Below are positions 38,303 to 39,666 of a stretch of 39,666 bases of DNA, in pieces (position 1 is the stretch's first letter; each line of letters opens with the position of its first letter). This DNA is from Bacteroidales bacterium (GTDB taxonomy: Bacteria > Bacteroidota > Bacteroidia > Bacteroidales > P3). Made by a program: the position numbers and the translations under genes. The stretch covers positions 1 to 39,666 of the forward strand of contig JAEEHQ010000070.1 in assembly GCA_016280915.1 (NCBI GenBank). The letters run 5' to 3'. The notes below the pieces were generated by a model. That model ran no database searches. It was not told where the DNA came from and saw only the letters and a program-made list of their open reading frames with translations.

Positions 38303-38333
38303 TTGGTCGGATGGGAGAGTTGGGGTAACTTTG
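38303..38333 (+). promoter_or_regulatory. Promoter of the porin gene
   Basis: TTGG at 38303-38306 is followed, 19-20 bases on, by TAACTTTG (38326-38333), an exact -7 TAnnTTTG. The -7 box lies about 24 bases before the ATG at 38358. It also shows that the upstream in-frame start at 38331 cannot be used. Confidence 0.7.
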
Positions 38334-38357
38334 CACTTACAAAAACAAAATAATATT

Positions 38358-39662
38358 ATGCACAATAAAATCCTCAAAACTATTATTTTCACAGCTTTAT
38401 TGTTGGGAGCTGGGTTGAGCGCCAGAGCTCAAAAAGACACGCTCGACAAGCCTTCGAGACTCACTATTGGTGGGTATGGTGAGGCTGTATATAATTATAA
38501 TTTCTATAGTGATAACGTATTTCGCTACTCACATGCCGACCGATATACCGAAAGTAAGGGACATGGACGGGTGGACCTTCCCCATGCCGTCATCACACTG
38601 GGCTACGACATGGGTAGAGGATGGAGTGTGGGTACCGAGGTGGAATTTGAACACGGAGGCACCGAGGTGGCGGTAGAGAAGGAGACGGAGGAGACGGGTG
38701 AGTTTGAGCAAGAAGTGGAGCGTGGCGGTGAGGTGGCGTTGGAGCAGTTCTGGGTGCAGAAGAGTTTCAACCGCCATCTGAATCTGAGAATGGGCCATAT
38801 CGTGGTGCCAGTAGGCATGACCAATAACAACCATACGCCCGACCACTTCTTTTCGGTGTACCGTCCTGAAGGCGAGAACACCATCATGCCCTGCACCTGG
38901 CACGAGACGGGCGTAAGCCTGTGGGGTCGTGCGGGTGCATGGCGCTACGAGGTGCAGGTGCTGCCTGCGTTGAATAGCAATCTCTTCACCGAGTCGGGAT
39001 GGGTACACAACGGTTCGGCTTCGCCCTATGAGTTCCGCCCAGCCAACAGCTTGGCGGGAGCTGCCAGAGTGGACTATATGGGCATTCGCAATCTGCGGCT
39101 CAGCCTCAGCGGCTATGTGGGCAACAGCTTCAATAACGATATAACCACAGCAGTGTATTCTGAGACTTCGCGCTACCGCGATGCACTAGGGACGGTGCTG
39201 ATTGGAGCCTTTGATTTCGACTATCGAAATGCATGGCTGGTGGTGAGGGGCAACTGTGATTATGGCTACTTGGGCGACGCTGGGTTGATTTCGACACGCA
39301 ACAAGAACCAAACTACCATGACGGGTAATCCCTATCCCCATACGGCGGTGGGCAAAGGGGCCTACGACTATTCGCTAGAGGCAGGCGTAGACTTGCAGGC
39401 ATGGACCTGCTGGCGACATGGTGTGAAGCATTTGTATCTTTTCGGTCGTTATGACCGTTACGACAGCTTCATTCCTGCCACAGGCTTCGACGACATCGGC
39501 TGGACAGAACGTCAGGTACTGTCGGCCGGCATCAACTACTATCCTTTGAAGCATATTGCCATAAAGGCAGAGGCAGGTGTCCGCCAATTGAACGGAAATT
39601 ACAACGACGAGCCATTCGTCGCACTGGGCATCACATGGGTCAACTTTAATTTTGCACACTAA
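38358..39662 (+). CDS. Outer-membrane porin, OprP/OprO-like
   Basis: From ATG 38358 the 434-residue protein has a signal peptide (to the ARAQ near residue 25), then a porin barrel: GGYGEAVYNYNFYSDN, VITLGYDMGRGWSVGTEVEFE, QFWVQKSFNRHLNLRMGHI, and repeated aromatic strands to the end. The layout resembles phosphate-selective porin families (OprP/OprO). A highly acidic stretch, EKETEETGEFEQEVERGG, probably forms an external loop. The terminal strand is ALGITWVNFNFAH. It ends 4 bases before the window edge, apparently complete. Confidence 0.87.
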   Translation: MHNKILKTIIFTALLLGAGLSARAQKDTLDKPSRLTIGGYGEAVYNYNFYSDNVFRYSHADRYTESKGHGRVDLPHAVITLGYDMGRGWSVGTEVEFEHGGTEVAVEKETEETGEFEQEVERGGEVALEQFWVQKSFNRHLNLRMGHIVVPVGMTNNNHTPDHFFSVYRPEGENTIMPCTWHETGVSLWGRAGAWRYEVQVLPALNSNLFTESGWVHNGSASPYEFRPANSLAGAARVDYMGIRNLRLSLSGYVGNSFNNDITTAVYSETSRYRDALGTVLIGAFDFDYRNAWLVVRGNCDYGYLGDAGLISTRNKNQTTMTGNPYPHTAVGKGAYDYSLEAGVDLQAWTCWRHGVKHLYLFGRYDRYDSFIPATGFDDIGWTERQVLSAGINYYPLKHIAIKAEAGVRQLNGNYNDEPFVALGITWVNFNFAH

Positions 39663-39666
39663 ATTA

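Overview
The window looks like chromosomal DNA from a member of the Bacteroidota, most likely order Bacteroidales; the genus cannot be fixed. Evidence: a short primary sigma factor typical of the group, many copies of the Bacteroidota -7 promoter box TAnnTTTG, secreted glycan-degrading enzymes of families GH3, GH97 and GH78, a C-terminal sorting domain of the type IX secretion system (T9SS), and an Rhs fragment of the usual Bacteroidetes form. No rRNA, tRNA, CRISPR array or intact insertion sequence was found.

Layout. 1-1900 is an A+T-rich accessory patch: an Rhs tip carrying a metallopeptidase-like C-terminus, and a small secreted protein right behind it. 2.0-6.0 kb is housekeeping: folD and ffh on the minus strand, facing rpoD and rsmG on the plus strand. 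6.0-11 kb holds a GH3 glycosidase and a tight set of three genes: an Mpv17-like membrane protein, an outer-membrane barrel and a PHP phosphatase. 11-13 kb is a minus-strand cell-envelope operon including a lipoprotein with YD-type repeats. 13.1-19.1 kb holds a thiamine pyrophosphokinase gene and a long minus-strand operon: U32 peptidase-like, STM3941-like, ThrE-type exporter, radA, TSCPD protein, Vsr-like endonuclease. 19.4-28.3 kb is a plus-strand glycan-degradation cluster: an inverting GH97, two GH78 rhamnosidases and a T9SS-sorted SGNH hydrolase. It has no SusC/SusD pair.

28.4-34.7 kb is the most unusual part. It begins with a 419-bp element that has 22-bp terminal inverted repeats and three head-to-tail 37-bp repeats between two convergent genes. 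After an outer-membrane lipoprotein and ogt comes a visibly A/T-richer island. It contains a small antitoxin-like protein behind a near-perfect promoter, an ABC/OLD-like AAA ATPase with a 159-residue partner, a 116-nt imperfect hairpin with no gene in it, a PD-(D/E)XK nuclease-like protein, and a WG-repeat lipoprotein. I read this as a probable defence-type island, with the ATPase plus 159-aa pair as the best candidate for an undescribed two-gene system. This is inference from motifs and gene order.

34.8-39.7 kb holds dnaK (minus strand), a decayed region with remnants of a BlaI-type repressor and a TonB-like C-terminal domain, and a porin gene behind a good promoter. An 11-bp tandem repeat family occurs in two distant intergenic regions (near 1.87 kb and 37.08 kb).
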